Assembly: GCA_002914845.1 (NCBI GenBank)
Contig: JXTC01000094.1
Span: 378,921 to 442,920, forward strand
DNA from: Trema orientale
Lineage: Eukaryota > Streptophyta > Magnoliopsida > Rosales > Cannabaceae
Length of the DNA stretch: 64,000 bases
Direction: 5' to 3'
The notes below the pieces were generated by a model. The model was not told the origin of the DNA. It searched no databases and worked only from the letters and a program-made list of their open reading frames with translations. Of the stretch, positions 37,592-49,348 are shown piece after piece. Made by a program: the position numbers and the translations under genes. The first letter of the stretch is position 1. Every line of letters begins with the position of its first letter.

Positions 37592-39968
37592 TTGTAATTA
37601 AGGTTGAAATTGATTTGGCTAATCCAAATACTAAAGTATCTGAAGAATTGAAATGGATTGCGAAAGCTCCCATAATTATGCTTACTAAGCATGAGGCATA
37701 CGTTATCAATGGTCGACGTTTTAACACTAAATCTCGTGATGATATGCGGGCTAATCAGAATAGTGGAGTTAGTATTATTGCACAAACCATGCACTTTGCT
37801 ATTGCTAAGGATAAGAACCCTATTGAAGGAAGTATGACCTACTATAATATGAGAGCTCGGCTACTGTGCATTTAGGGTCCCGGTTTTTAAATGTGATTAG
37901 GTTAAAAGTAATCATAGGGTTAAAGTAGATAATTTGGGCTTTAAGTTGGTTAACCTACGGAGAGTAGGTCATAAAGATAATCCCTTCATTTTAGCCTCAC
38001 AAGCAAAACAAGTATTTATATTATTGACCTATTAGATAGTGATTGGTCTGTAGTACTTTCCACAGAACCAAGAAACATGAGAAACAACGATGATCTTGTA
38101 GAAGTTGAAGTACTTGAAGAGCTTAACACAATTGATATAGCTTTGGCAGACATTAACGGTTTTGATACTGTAGAAGGAACTACAGAGTCATATTCTCGGG
38201 ATGATGGTGATGGTATATGGATTAATATTGGCTGAGATAAAATAATATAAGGTTAATTAAATATGTATATATTGTATTATGTGTTTATTTTCATTACTTG
38301 AAAACAATTCATTAATAAGAGCTATTTTGTTTACTAATGTTTTGTTTTATTTGTTTACGTCGATGGAAGATTATTCAGATGAGGATCATACAGAGCATCA
38401 GAAAAAGAAGACAAAAAGAGGGGCTACACAGTGTAAAGAAATCATAAAAATGAGGAATAGGGGAAAACTAGTTCTTTTAGAGTGGAACACATTGGGCCAA
38501 CCAGTTAGGCATTGGGTATTGAGATTTGAGTCATATCTTGATTGGTTAGCTCATACCAAAGTTTGAATTACTATGCGTGATTGGCCTAATATTCGAGAGG
38601 AGGTTTACACTATCATATATGATGACTTGAGAGTAAGTTATCTACTAACTTGTTTTATATAATACTTTATTTATTTATGCTACCATATAGCCTAATTCAT
38701 GTTTTGTTTGATTTTGTTATAGAGTACATTCCTAAAAATTGATAGTCAGTGTTGTAGAGCTTATGTATGGTCATTGGTGAGTAAGAAATGGCGTGACCAC
38801 AAGTCATTATTGAGTAGTAAATATGTTAGGAGATACTTTGAAGATGTTGTATGGGCTGCAGAAAATCCAGATGCATTAGTAGTTCCACCAACGAGTAATT
38901 GTTACATCACTGATGAACAATAGAAGGCTTTTGTTACATCAAGAATGGATCCCAACTTTCTAGAGTTGAAGAAGAAAAATCAAGAAAGACGTGCAAAACA
39001 ATAATATCCACACCGCACTTCTTGTAAGTCTTTTGCAAGGTTGGAAAGAGAAATGCAAGAAGAAGAAGGAAATGTACATCCAGTTGAGCAGGCTAAGCTG
39101 TGGATAAAATCCAGACAAAATCCAAAAGGAGAATATGTAGATGATAGTACAAGAGAAAAAGGCAAAAGAATTGTAAGTTCTATTTATTATACGTACTTTG
39201 GTATTTATAATTGAAAATTTGATTAACTAAATAATATATTTACTACTTTTATAGGATATGTTATATGTGCTACGGGACAAGGGAAAAATCTTTGAAATTG
39301 AATCCAATAACATTCTTACTCATGCATTGGGAACTCCTGAGCACCCAGGTCATGATCGAGGTAAAGGTAAATTTGTAGCACAAAAAGAAGTATTTAGGAG
39401 GCATGGTGGGGGATTAAGAGAATTACAAGAACGCCATGTGAAGCCCAAGATTCTCACGTGCATAATAAGCCAATAATAAATATACTCATATTGCATAATA
39501 TTCATATCACGCAATTAGTATCAATCTCATAGGAAATTACTCATTCTGATTGTTAAATGATCTGTATTATTATACTAATGTTTGTGGAAGTGCTCCCATG
39601 CAGTGTAAAGGCTCAGTACCCTCAGAAAGAGAGCTTGGTGTGTGAAAGGAACAAAGAAATACATTTATGAATAGTAATACTATATGAACGTGCATTAAAA
39701 TCATATCTGTTGATAAGTTGGTCAAATAGTAATTTTTCGGTAAAATGCATTTTTCACGCTTTTCGGAGCCAAATTCACTGTACGTTTAACACGTCAAGTA
39801 GCTTTAATTTAATGTTTAGGAATCATTTATAGCATTTTATTTGTTGGCCCCAAGTAAGCACGAGGTGGCAGTCACTGTACTAAATTGGTGTTTAGTTGCA
39901 CTAAGCTAGCTTAGATTAAGCTTAATCGCGTAAAGTTTATCTTGGTGCCCTTTAATGATTAGGCATTA

Positions 39969-40575
39969 NNNNNNNNNNNNNNNNNNNNNNNNNNNNNNNN
40001 NNNNNNNNNNNNNNNNNNNNNNNNNNNNNNNNNNNNNNNNNNNNNNNNNNNNNNNNNNNNNNNNNNNNNNNNNNNNNNNNNNNNNNNNNNNNNNNNNNNN
40101 NNNNNNNNNNNNNNNNNNNNNNNNNNNNNNNNNNNNNNNNNNNNNNNNNNNNNNNNNNNNNNNNNNNNNNNNNNNNNNNNNNNNNNNNNNNNNNNNNNNN
40201 NNNNNNNNNNNNNNNNNNNNNNNNNNNNNNNNNNNNNNNNNNNNNNNNNNNNNNNNNNNNNNNNNNNNNNNNNNNNNNNNNNNNNNNNNNNNNNNNNNNN
40301 NNNNNNNNNNNNNNNNNNNNNNNNNNNNNNNNNNNNNNNNNNNNNNNNNNNNNNNNNNNNNNNNNNNNNNNNNNNNNNNNNNNNNNNNNNNNNNNNNNNN
40401 NNNNNNNNNNNNNNNNNNNNNNNNNNNNNNNNNNNNNNNNNNNNNNNNNNNNNNNNNNNNNNNNNNNNNNNNNNNNNNNNNNNNNNNNNNNNNNNNNNNN
40501 NNNNNNNNNNNNNNNNNNNNNNNNNNNNNNNNNNNNNNNNNNNNNNNNNNNNNNNNNNNNNNNNNNNNNNNNNNN
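39969..40575. other. Assembly gap (607 N)
   Basis: Run of N in the sequence, inside the solo-LTR-like fossil. The real content and length are unknown. Confidence 1.
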
Positions 40576-41146
40576 TAAATGATCCTTTTTGAGATGTATA
40601 TGTGGGAATTGGCTTGTGGATTATTATTGCAGGTCTTAAACCATGATTTTAATCATGTGGGAGTGTCCTAAAAATAGGGGAGGTGCTGTCCAAATATTTT
40701 TAAAACCAAATGATACCTTTTAGAAGCAATTGGGCTAGTTTTTATGAAAGTAGGCGATGTTTTGGTTCATTTTGTAATTAGATTTCATGACTTTGTAAAA
40801 ATTGTGAATTATGCTTGTGGTTGCTTTCTTTAGGAATTTTACATTGTAGTAATCATTCTAGTAATGAAATTTATATCAGGTCTTCCACACACCTTGCTAC
40901 CGAGGATACTGACCCCTTTCCACTATCTTTTCTGTCGGACAGAAGGTAAGTAACGTCACACTTGCAATGTAAGAAATTCTTTGTTTCTGTAAATCTGTGA
41001 AATATGTGGATATGGAATTTGTGAATATATGTACATATGCATCTGTTATTTAGTTTTGCATGAGACATGAACATGTGGTGTATTAATATTGCCTGACGAG
41101 TATTGGTGAATAGGGTGTGGTGGGCCAGCGCCTAAATATGTGATAT

Positions 41147-41226
41147 GGTTCCTTCGGGGACACTCTGGTTCCTTCGGGGACACTCTGGTTCCTTCGGAGA
41201 CAATATGGTCCCTTCGGGAACACTCT
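41147..41226. repeat. Tandem repeat, 20-bp unit, four copies
   Basis: GGTTCCTTCGGGGACACTCT occurs exactly twice, then two diverged copies follow, contiguous and without spacers. It lies inside the solo-LTR-like fossil. Confidence 0.9.
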
Positions 41227-43851
41227 GACGGTGGTATGGGGTGGACCTCTGCTGTACACAGAGGGGATTCCTTAGGGCTTAAGACCTCCATATTGCTCAT
41301 GATATGTTATATGCTCTCTGAGTGGCTCAGTATGCAATTCACGGTATTGTCAGGCAATACAATATACACAGGGATCCCAATCATATGATTATCTGTTCTC
41401 TGTCGTGTGCACTCTGCATTTGCATACGTTACTTACTGAGTTTTATACTCACAAACATTCTTACATTGCAGAGGGTACTGATGCTATGTGAGTTAGAGGA
41501 GGAGCGCCTACTTTCTAACCGCGGCTTGTGTATATGAGCATTTTTGACGCTGTGGTTTCCTGATAAGCTATTTTTGAGTGTGTACATTATGTATATTTTC
41601 CTGAGAGGTCCACTATGTGAGTATGTATATATGTATACATTAGATTACGTATAATTATGAGTGAGTAGAATTTCCCTTTTTCTCCCAGAAAACATAAAAA
41701 GTTTTAATTTTCCACTAATTTATCAGTTATAAGTCGAGTGGCATCTCCCGATCTCGCTGAATATTTCTACGAACATCCTCATGTACGCGAGTGGGATCGG
41801 GGGATGTCACACGCCAATTTCACTATGAGAGACAAAGAGACAAAGTATGGGAGGAAAAAATTAGTAAGTTAGAAAGAATGTACAAAGAACACCTCTAAAA
41901 GCAAGAGATTACATTGTAACAAGGACTTGACAAGTTTCAAAACATGATTTTGAAATCCCTTGGTGCACTTGGAAAAAAGAATCCAAAAGCTGGTGTTCAT
42001 GAGCCCGAAATTGATGTTAGATGCCGAGATAGATATTGATGATCCTGAAGAGCCTGAATTTTATGCCACGATACCTAAAGTAAAAGACAATAGTGCAATG
42101 CTAATCTCAGTAAAAACTATACTAGTGTAGCTTTTTTAGCTTCTTATATGTATACTATATAATTATATACTAATATATTCAATATACAGTATACATCGTG
42201 TAGGTTGATAGTCGAGCCAGATAACGAGACAGTTGCCGCCGGTTTCATTATGAACTCTGGAGCAACTACGGTTCATGGGATGGATTTAGGCAAGGATTAT
42301 GTTCAAGTTTCAATCAAAGAGGTGTTCAACAAGCACGCAGTCCTCCCGATTCCCATTCCATCTGCCGATATCTTCCTAGTTATCAATGCAATTGATACAC
42401 TAGTATATTGGCATAAGTATCTAGTACTACTTGGGAGTGATGAGGTAAATGCTCAAATTTTCACTCAACTATTTTAATATAATATTCATCATTCTAACTA
42501 ATTAAAATATAGCCACAAAGGAAGAAAAATGTGTCACTGCTCATGCAGCCAGTGATTCAACCTCAATAGAAAGAAACAGTTCTTTTATCACCATCCAGTA
42601 TTAGGCCTGTACATTCGGAGTTGCCTACACAAACTCCTTATCTTCCCCCGACATTGAAGTCTTTGTATTCAATAATTTTAAAATTTAACATTAACTTCGA
42701 TGTTACAATACCGATGGAATAAGAGATATACAGGATTGAGGAGCATCAACTTTATGTGGGAACGGAGGAAATAATATATTTCTCACTTCTCCAAGAGATT
42801 TATGCTACATGCATCTCGATGTATATCAAGTAAGTACACTAATATATTTTCTTTTTTTTTTTAAATATACATATTGCATTTTTTCTTAATTTATAGTAAC
42901 ATAATATATTTTTGGTTTCTAATTAGGTACTTGTACCTTAAACTCTTGAGTTTGGAATGATTGCACTTATTTCAATTTGTTGATCCTACTATCATATCTA
43001 AATTTTCCGGTGCAAAGAATGATAGTCATCCCTGTGATCTTGTACAAAGACTCCATATAGCGAGTAAAGAAATGCTATTAGTAGCTCCTTATAATCTTGG
43101 GTAAATATTATCTTTCTTTGACTAAAATATTATATGGTTGAGTTATTTATGTTTTTTTGTAGTTATAATTGGTTACTTTGCATTGAATAGGCAACATTGG
43201 ATGTTGATGGTGATTAATGTGGCCCAAAAAAATATTTATTTCTTTGATTCACTTGGACAACGACCAAGACATGATGCCCAAAATCTCATAAATTGGTTCG
43301 TGTAGTTTATAATTTAATATACTTAACATATGTTTATCTAATTAATCCATTAGTAATATGACATGTGTTTTCTTTTAGTGCATTCCAAATATATAATGCG
43401 GACAAGTAAAAGAGGGGACAACGACCAAGGTGGTATGCAATTAAGGTATGAGCTATAACGATTATAATATGTACTTATTAATCTTTTGATGTTTATATAT
43501 TTTAACTATATTATAATCATAGTGTCTATCTCAATCAATTACGTGGAGTGTGGTTTTTATGTCTTGTGAATGATGAGAGACTTGATGAAGGATAATAGTC
43601 CGGTAGATTACATTGGATCAAATATAAGTATCTTGATACTTTACTTTGTTTGTATAAAAGTATTTAAGTTCATACATGTATTTGTCATTTTTAGTTACTA
43701 AATTTGATTTGTGTTTATAAACTTATAGTGTTGCGGCCAAGAAATTTATTCAATAGACAACATCAATGAAATGCGTGAAGAATGAGCCGTAACCATAACC
43801 GATCATCTATGATTGGTCTCGATTGGTTAGACTATGTTCTTGGACTTAGTT

Positions 43852-44005
43852 TTTGGTATAATTCATCAGAATTATATTGCAAGTATTAGTAATATGCTCA
43901 AGTATTAGTTTATATTTCTAATTCATTATTTGGTATGATTCATCGGAATTATATTGCAAGTGTTAGTGATATGCTCAAGTATTAGGTTATATTTCTAATT
44001 TATTG
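43852..44005. repeat. Tandem duplication, 77-bp unit, two copies
   Basis: The unit TTTGGTATRATTCATCRG...ATTTCTAATT occurs twice head to tail with a handful of substitutions, just after the CACTA protease region. Confidence 0.85.
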
Positions 44006-44239
44006 ACTTTATGTATGTTAGATAGATTAGTCTAATCTTGAATTTAGTTAATTAACTTGTAAATGATAGTGGTATACACATATTGTGTTGTATTTGTTTA
44101 TGTAGTAACTTTAGTTGTATATATTTATTTCTGAATTTATCTGGGTCTGGATACTGTAGAAGTCGAATGAGACTGTTTATGCAAGTTTTCATTATGTGGA
44201 TTTTATAAATACCCAAAGGAAGGGAAAAAATTTCCCCTG

Positions 44240-44515
44240 GGGGTGGCCTTTAACGGCGGTTCCACGGTAACCGCTGTTAAAAGTCCACTGTTAACCACCG
44301 AGTCATCAATTACGGCGGTTTTCTAAGAACTGCCATAATTGATTATCCATTTAACCGGTATTGAATGGAATTAACTACGACGGTTCCTGTAGAATCGCCA
44401 TAATTGATGACTCTTTCATAGTATTTGGTAATCACCGTTAATGGTGCTGTTTTTTGACAGTATTTGCATTAACAGTGGTTGATAACTGTCGTGATTTGCT
44501 ATTTTTGTAGTAGTG
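44240..44515. repeat. CACTA 3' subterminal repeats and terminal inverted repeat
   Basis: Reiterated AAC/TACGGCGGTT units lie in both orientations (TTAACGGCGGTTCC, AATTACGGCGGTTTTC, TAACTACGACGGTTCC, with CTGCCATAATTGA and ATCGCCATAATTGA as complements). They form small hairpins up to the terminus TTGTAGTAGTG. Confidence 0.8.
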
Positions 44516-44689
44516 CAAACTGGGAAAACCATATTGCACTATATTGTAAATGTAGTTATAGTTTGGTTTAATTTCTCCTAATTATGTCACTTTGAACTGC
44601 GTGATTCTTTATAAATAGGCAAAATCGCTTATGCAGTTTAATGCACTAAATGACAGAATAAAATCAGCTAAATTGTACCACGAATATCC

Positions 44690-45540
44690 CTAATTCTAAT
44701 TCTGATAAAGATTACTTTCATCTTACACCTCTTGTAAAGATGTGTTTGCATATACACATATAAATGTGTGTTTATATATATATATGAAAGTCGTATGTAT
44801 ATTTTGTTGTGATTGTATTTTGCCTATATATATATATATTCTAAGAAGGACTATGAATTGTTTTGTCCTATATATTAAGTTGTTATTACGGATGAACCAT
44901 TATTATCTTACATATAAAATATTAATAGCTACAATAATTAAATCAACCTTTGTCTCTAGTGCCTTTCCTAGAGATACAAGGTGATTTTAAAGAGCGAACA
45001 CGTCTCTTCTATAGAATTTGGTATATATATCCCTTATTGAATTATGTATTTTGTCTATGATAGTAGATAATAAAAAGGTTTCATCAATTGAGTGTTTAGT
45101 GTTTTTTGTTTTTTTTGTTTGATTTTTGTATCAAAATGATTATTGCAATATAATTATTTGATTAAATGAAATTTTTTTAATTTTTTTTATATTCATCTCA
45201 CATAATACAATCTAACATTATTCATTACAATGTATCAAAAGAAATTTTGGAGTTAATTAATGTAAATATATTAATGAAAACTATTAATCAATAGAAGTAC
45301 CATGCCCATATATAAATTTAATGACAAATTATATACTTTTTGATATATAATGCTAAGCACTGCAAATGCCTCTGTCCTATGTTTATAATTGGTTCATGAG
45401 AGAGAGCTAAATGTAACTTTATTACGACATTGTTGATACAATAAGTATGTGCTTTTTTAAATAGATTATACGGACACCTGAAATTTATAGCAATAAATAC
45501 AAATAAAGATGTAAGACTCATATCTGCCCCATTTCTAAGT
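44690..45540. repeat. Upstream-region duplication, copy A, piece 2
   Basis: Matches 56130-56620 in order. Shared stretches are ATAAA.GTGTGT, GAAA.GTCGT, TATTTTG.., GGATGAAC..., TCAAA.GAAATTTT.GAGTTAAT, GAGCTAA...AA.TTTATTACGAC and TATGTGC. It continues the duplication interrupted by the LINE and CACTA insertions. Positions 45532-45612 also resemble 48225-48300. Confidence 0.6.
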
Positions 45541-45744
45541 GTGAGTAATAAGTACTACAAGCGTTCTTTAGTATTTTTCTTTTAGTTAAAAAATATATAT
45601 ATATACATAATAAAATTTTTGGAAAATACAAAAGAGATCAAATTGATTAGATTTCCTGGGAAAGATATAAACTTTTTTAAAAAGAAGTCACTAAAAAAAA
45701 AAAAAGAAAGGTCAATTAAAAACAAGGATTTATGGCACTAAAGG

Positions 45745-47971
45745 TGTGATAACCCATACTAACAAAAAAAAAAGAATTATTTTATTTTCTATATAATATA
45801 AGGATAATAGAAAAGGCTAAAAAGCCATTAGTTAATGGTATTTAATGGGGTTATTTTAGTAATTGAACAATAGACCCTTTAAGAAACCCTAAGACTAATA
45901 ATCTGCTCAGTTTATACGTACGCTCTGTAGAGAGAAAAAAAAAGAGAGGGAGAAGGCTATGCGCATTTAAGAAGAGAAGAAGATGAAGAGACCATTGTCA
46001 TGGATTATTGAGATTCACTCCTAAGGTAATAAACTCTTAACCAATTAAGTTCTATGTTTTAATTTGATTTTAGGATTAAGATTGAATATCTAGGCCTAGG
46101 ATTTTGAATTGCTCATAAACTATTTACGAAATATGAGGAAGAATCTGATCGAAGATGGAGCCTATAGATATTAGGATTCAAACAAGACAAATTTTGAGTG
46201 ATTTGATTGGGTAAATAGAAAGCTATGGATTTTTGAATATTTCACATAGGTAGAAAATACAACAGTGATTACAACTGTATTTTTAGAGTTTTAAGTAGTC
46301 CAATTGGGTCATATTTGATATGATTAGAAAGTTTATCGAATTAACTTTCTAACGGTATATAATTTGTCAAAAACGAACTTATAACCAGAGAGTTATACAT
46401 AATTAAATTGAGTACTATGAATTTGGAAAAATCTGAGATTTTGGGTACTTTTAGCAAAATGTAGTTGCGGCTTGTCTAGCTGCGCTGGGCTTACCTATGG
46501 ATCCTAAAACCATATTTTTAGTATTTTTATGACCCCATGACTTGTAGAACAGCTCTCCTAAGTTTGGTGATTTTTAGAGGTAAGTTAAGATTATTGTAAA
46601 GTATGGAAATTGACATTATCGGAAGAAACTATAGATCTCAATCCCATAAGATATCATGAGCAGCAAATAGTCGTCGTTTTTTAGTATAATTAGATTATGA
46701 TTTCACTAATTTGATATTTTTATGTGGTTTATGTGATAATAAGTACTTGAACAATTATATTGATCATTTTGGTTAAATAGGTAAAGCGAATGACGTAAGT
46801 AACCTTTGATCTTTTTTAGTAGTTTTCCTCGTTTAAAAACTAAATGTTTTATTATTTTATTATTTCTAATAGTATCATGTTTACAAGGTATTTTCTTTAA
46901 AATATGATTTCAAGTAAAAATATAATTTAGTAATAAGACTATTTATTCAAAGAAATCTGTTTTATTGAAATAACATAAATTTTGTGAAAACTAGTATGAT
47001 TCTATATTTTATACTAAATTATGGATCAAGTATATGAATTATAGTTGAACGTGGTTACAAGAAAATTGTTTTGGAATAACTATAATATTATAATAAGATG
47101 AAAGTGAAATTATTTATGATTCGTTATTGTAAATAAGTGTTTTGAAACTCTCTTCACTGACTATGCACGTGGACCTAATCTACAGGAGTTACATGTGGAC
47201 AGTACTGACCTAGCCGCAAGATTAAATGTAGTAGATTCGTACCCGGCTACGTGGGTTATCTATAGTAGATTCAGACCCGGCTACAGGAGTTATTTGTGGC
47301 AGATTCGGACCCGTCTACAGGGGTTATTTGTGACAGATTCGGACCTAATCAATGGGGTTAAGTGTAACCATAGTCACCAAAAATTAGAGAGAAGTATAAT
47401 TGAAATTATTATTGACTAAAAAATGATTCAAAAGGACAGATTTGGAGACTTATTACTTCTTTTTGTCAAATTGTTTACTAAACGACTTTATTTGAATATT
47501 TTTAAAAGCATTGATTTCTGAAACCAAATTTGTTCTGAAAAATATTTATTAATGATTTTGGTTTATATATGCATGATCTAGCTAGTTAAGATTACTGGTT
47601 ACTTGCTGGGCTTCTAGCTCACTCTCTTATTTTTCCTCCTAAGTTTTAAAGATCGTCAGTTAAGAGGTATGATTAAGAAAGAACTTATTTAGTAGTAACT
47701 GAGGTACATAGTTCAAAGAGAGGAATTTCTTCGTCTTGATTGAAAAAATGTAAAGACTCGGAAGGTTGATCATCTTAAATTTATTAGATTATAGTTTCTA
47801 TTATATAGTATTTATTTTAAATATAGAGTTGTTGGATTTAATATTATACATTGGTATTTATTGGAGACTAAATATTCTTAATTATATTAGTTTATAGAAA
47901 GATGCTTTGTATACCTATGGGGCTTTGCCTTATAGGTATGCGGCACACGTCCTCAGGTGTGGGGCGTGACA
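45745..47971 (+). mobile_element. Solo LTR fossil, probably Ty3/Gypsy (2227 bp)
   Basis: It begins TGTGATAACCCATAC and ends GGGGCGTGACA. The perfect 5-bp duplication AAAGG lies on both sides (45740-45744, 47972-47976). No internal gag-pol region is present, so it is what remains after recombination between two LTRs. It contains a purine-rich GAGAGGGAGAAGG leader-like part, a six-copy 34-bp tandem repeat, and a TTACTTGCTGGGC..CTCAC motif akin to that of the fossil at 39.4-41.8 kb, though the two are not the same family. Confidence 0.85.
47167..47368. repeat. Tandem repeat, 34-bp unit, six copies
   Basis: Contiguous units start at 47167, 47201, 47233, 47267, 47301 and 47335. The middle ones read AGATTCGGACCCGGCTACAG plus GGGTTATTTGTGNC. 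The second is 32 bp and the first two are more diverged. It lies inside the solo LTR. Confidence 0.9.
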
Positions 47972-47976
47972 AAAGG

Positions 47977-49090
47977 TCTATGGATTTCTTAAGGAGTGAC
48001 TTTTTGGTCGCTGAACTAGATAACTTTTCAAAAAAATTTCCATGAATAATGTCAGTTTTAGTCAAATTGAGGATTTTTAAAAAGAAATAAGAGACATTCT
48101 CAGACCTTAAAAACTTACATGCAAATTTGAAAGAAAATGGCTTTACAATCCTTTTCTTTTATCCAATAATTAATGGTGTTACTAGTTTCGGACAAAAAAT
48201 TGTAATTGTTACCGATTAGTTAATTCATAAGTGTGAGATGCTAAACACTTCAAGTGCTCTTTAGTATTTTCCTTTTATTTATAATATATATACAAAAAAT
48301 TTTGACCTTGCTGTTGAGTAAAAGCTCCTATGTAATTGATAGATGTTCTGAAGTTTTTCAATTTCATGTATCATTGATGGTTAAATTTATGGCAAAAATC
48401 ATTACTACTTAAGATTTTGATGGAAATTTCGTTTTGATATTGTGTGTTTTTTTAATGCAAAATTTGGAGGAGAACTATATAACTTGATATTTTGATGGAA
48501 ATTTCGTTTTAATATTGTGTGCAGAAATTTGGAAGGAGAACTATAACTTGAGGATCAATAAGGACATAAGATTAATGCTGGAAGTACATGACGGATTCGG
48601 TGGAAGGAAAAGTAGAATTTAGAAGGCACATTGGAGAAAACAAAATAAATTTTTTTCCAATTTTTTCAATTGTATCCAATAATTTGGGAAATCATACTAT
48701 CAAACAATTTATTATTCATATAATTTTTTTAGTAACTTTTCGTTCACGTTCCATTCTTTAGGGGATTTTTTTAGGAGTTCTTTTTTTTTTTTTTTTCATA
48801 TTCGGCAAAGAAAATTTAGTTTTGAATACTATTTTGTTCTTATATTTGTTGTAATTTATTATTATTAGTATATATCAATAATGCTATAAACCATCACGCA
48901 AGCCAAAAATACTACTAATGATGATAATAATGCTCTATATGAAATTTGTTTTAAAAAAATCAAGGATGATGATAATACTCTATGTGAAATTTGAAAAAAA
49001 AAAAAAAGGAAGATAAAATAAAAGATTTTACTGTCATAAGTATTTTGAATAGGTAATATGATTTGGTGGCATTTCAAAAGTGTCACTAGT
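47977..49090. other. Intergenic with a short direct duplication at about 48413-48552
   Basis: GATGGAAATTTCGTTTTRAT...GAGAACTATA occurs twice head to tail. The second copy runs into GAGGATCAATAAGGACATAAG, a non-repetitive stretch resembling no family I recognise. Nothing else is identifiable. Confidence 0.4.
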
Positions 49091-49348
49091 ATATGATCTA
49101 ATAATAAAATGAATTTTTTAAAAATTTGACATTTAAATTTTTTTAAAAGATATTATTTGTATTAGTGACATTTGTATTTTAGTAGCATTTTTAAGATGCC
49201 ACTGAAAGTGTTGTATAGTGTCACTTGCACTTTTAGTGCGTTAGTATTCCTGTCATTTGCAATAAATATCACTAGTGTAATAAATGTCACTATACATATT
49301 ATTTAGTGACACTTTAAAATGTAATATATTTACATTTTTCTTGTAGTG
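49091..49348. repeat. Possible CACTA-derived MITE or end fragment
   Basis: The right edge TTTTTCTTGTAGTG reads CACTACAAGAAAA on the other strand, a common CACTA terminus. GTGACATT/AGTGTCACT/AATGTCACT units recur inside as subterminal-like repeats. A matching left end was not found (CACTAGTATATG at 49084 is a weak candidate). Confidence 0.4.

Larger units (their letters stand above)
25189..38235 (+). pseudogene. CACTA transposase gene (TNPD-like), split by a Copia insertion
   Basis: It starts with the Transpos_assoc domain (MDKSWMTKSRLSKEYEDGV; CPCVKYGN; FNGIDTSYTRW; to about 25420). The Transposase_21 core follows: WSDSGFSQLFSLLGDIFP at 25647, the cysteine-bearing GCSNDCILYCKEF...CPVCKS, PRFRLLFRNEEHAKNLIWY, then YNLPPWLCMKRRF, LISGSKQ, DIDIYLAPLIDDLKSLW and AYGNLSGYCVKGYKACPIY to 26516, and a decayed linker to 26900. 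A +1/-1 frame change lies near 26097, where ..LGLSADGINPH is expected. The DUF4218 domain is cut in two by the Copia element: its first part ends at 27058 and it resumes at 36689 (LVREIQL, YIVECYIAEEAVEFYS to 37318). A DUF4216 domain (37615-38235; WIAKAPIIMLTKHEAYVING, NSGVSIIAQTMHFA, DWSVVLSTEPR) closes it. Several stops show it is dead. Confidence 0.85.
39437..41811 (+). mobile_element. Solo-LTR-like fossil inside the CACTA second gene, probably Ty3/Gypsy
   Basis: It begins TGTGAAGCCC and ends GGGATGTCACA. The 5-bp duplication CGCCA lies on both sides (39432-39436, 41812-41816), and the CACTA gene resumes right after it. No gag or pol sequence is visible. The N run lies within it, so its true length and solo status are not certain. 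Four 20-bp tandem repeats and a TTACTTACTGAG..CTCAC motif recall long Gypsy LTRs. The family assignment is provisional. Confidence 0.7.
38362..43800 (+). pseudogene. CACTA second gene: Transposase_24 plus Ulp1-like C48 protease domain
   Basis: It starts at MEDYSDEDHTEHQKKKTKRG. A Transposase_24 (Ptta/En/Spm) region follows: LVLLEWNTLGQPV, FLKIDSQC, WRDHKSLLS, MDPNFLELKKKNQERRAKQ, LGTPEHPGHDRGKGKF, GGGLRELQERH, to about 39436. A solo-LTR-like fossil then interrupts it. It resumes with a coiled-coil-like stretch (41817-42060) and a conserved C-terminal module (42205-42440). Last comes a cysteine-protease domain of the Ulp1/C48 type (about 42950-43620). There HWMLMVIN carries the histidine (codon 43195-43197), YFFDSLG the aspartate, and VECGFYV the cysteine (codon 43549-43551). 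Intron borders are still readable (for example donor GGTAAATA near 43100 and acceptor AATAG before 43191). Scattered stops suggest it is dead. Ulp1-like domains are known from some plant CACTA and Mutator-like elements. Confidence 0.75.
24039..44515 (+). mobile_element. CACTA (En/Spm) transposon with two genes, nested and decayed
   Basis: The right end reads ATTTTTGTAGTAGTG, so the terminus is CACTACTACAAAAAT, the CACTA signature. The left end is worn (CTACTACC at about 24039) and uncertain by about 25 bp, because it overlaps possible LINE coding. Both subterminal regions carry repeated, partly palindromic GGCGGTT/AACCGCC units (24063-24150; 44240-44460). Two genes lie in the standard order: a TNPD-like transposase gene, then a Transposase_24-type gene with a Ulp1-like protease domain. 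A Ty1/Copia fossil and a solo-LTR-like fossil inserted inside, together about 12 kb, so the element itself is about 8.5 kb. A 3-bp target duplication could not be resolved. Confidence 0.88.

Noticed and set aside
39955-40578. Open frame of 207 codons
   Set aside because: Made only of N; an artefact of the assembly gap.
47167-47368. Regular 34-bp repeat suggestive of a CRISPR array
   Set aside because: The units are contiguous with no spacers, and the context is a plant solo LTR.
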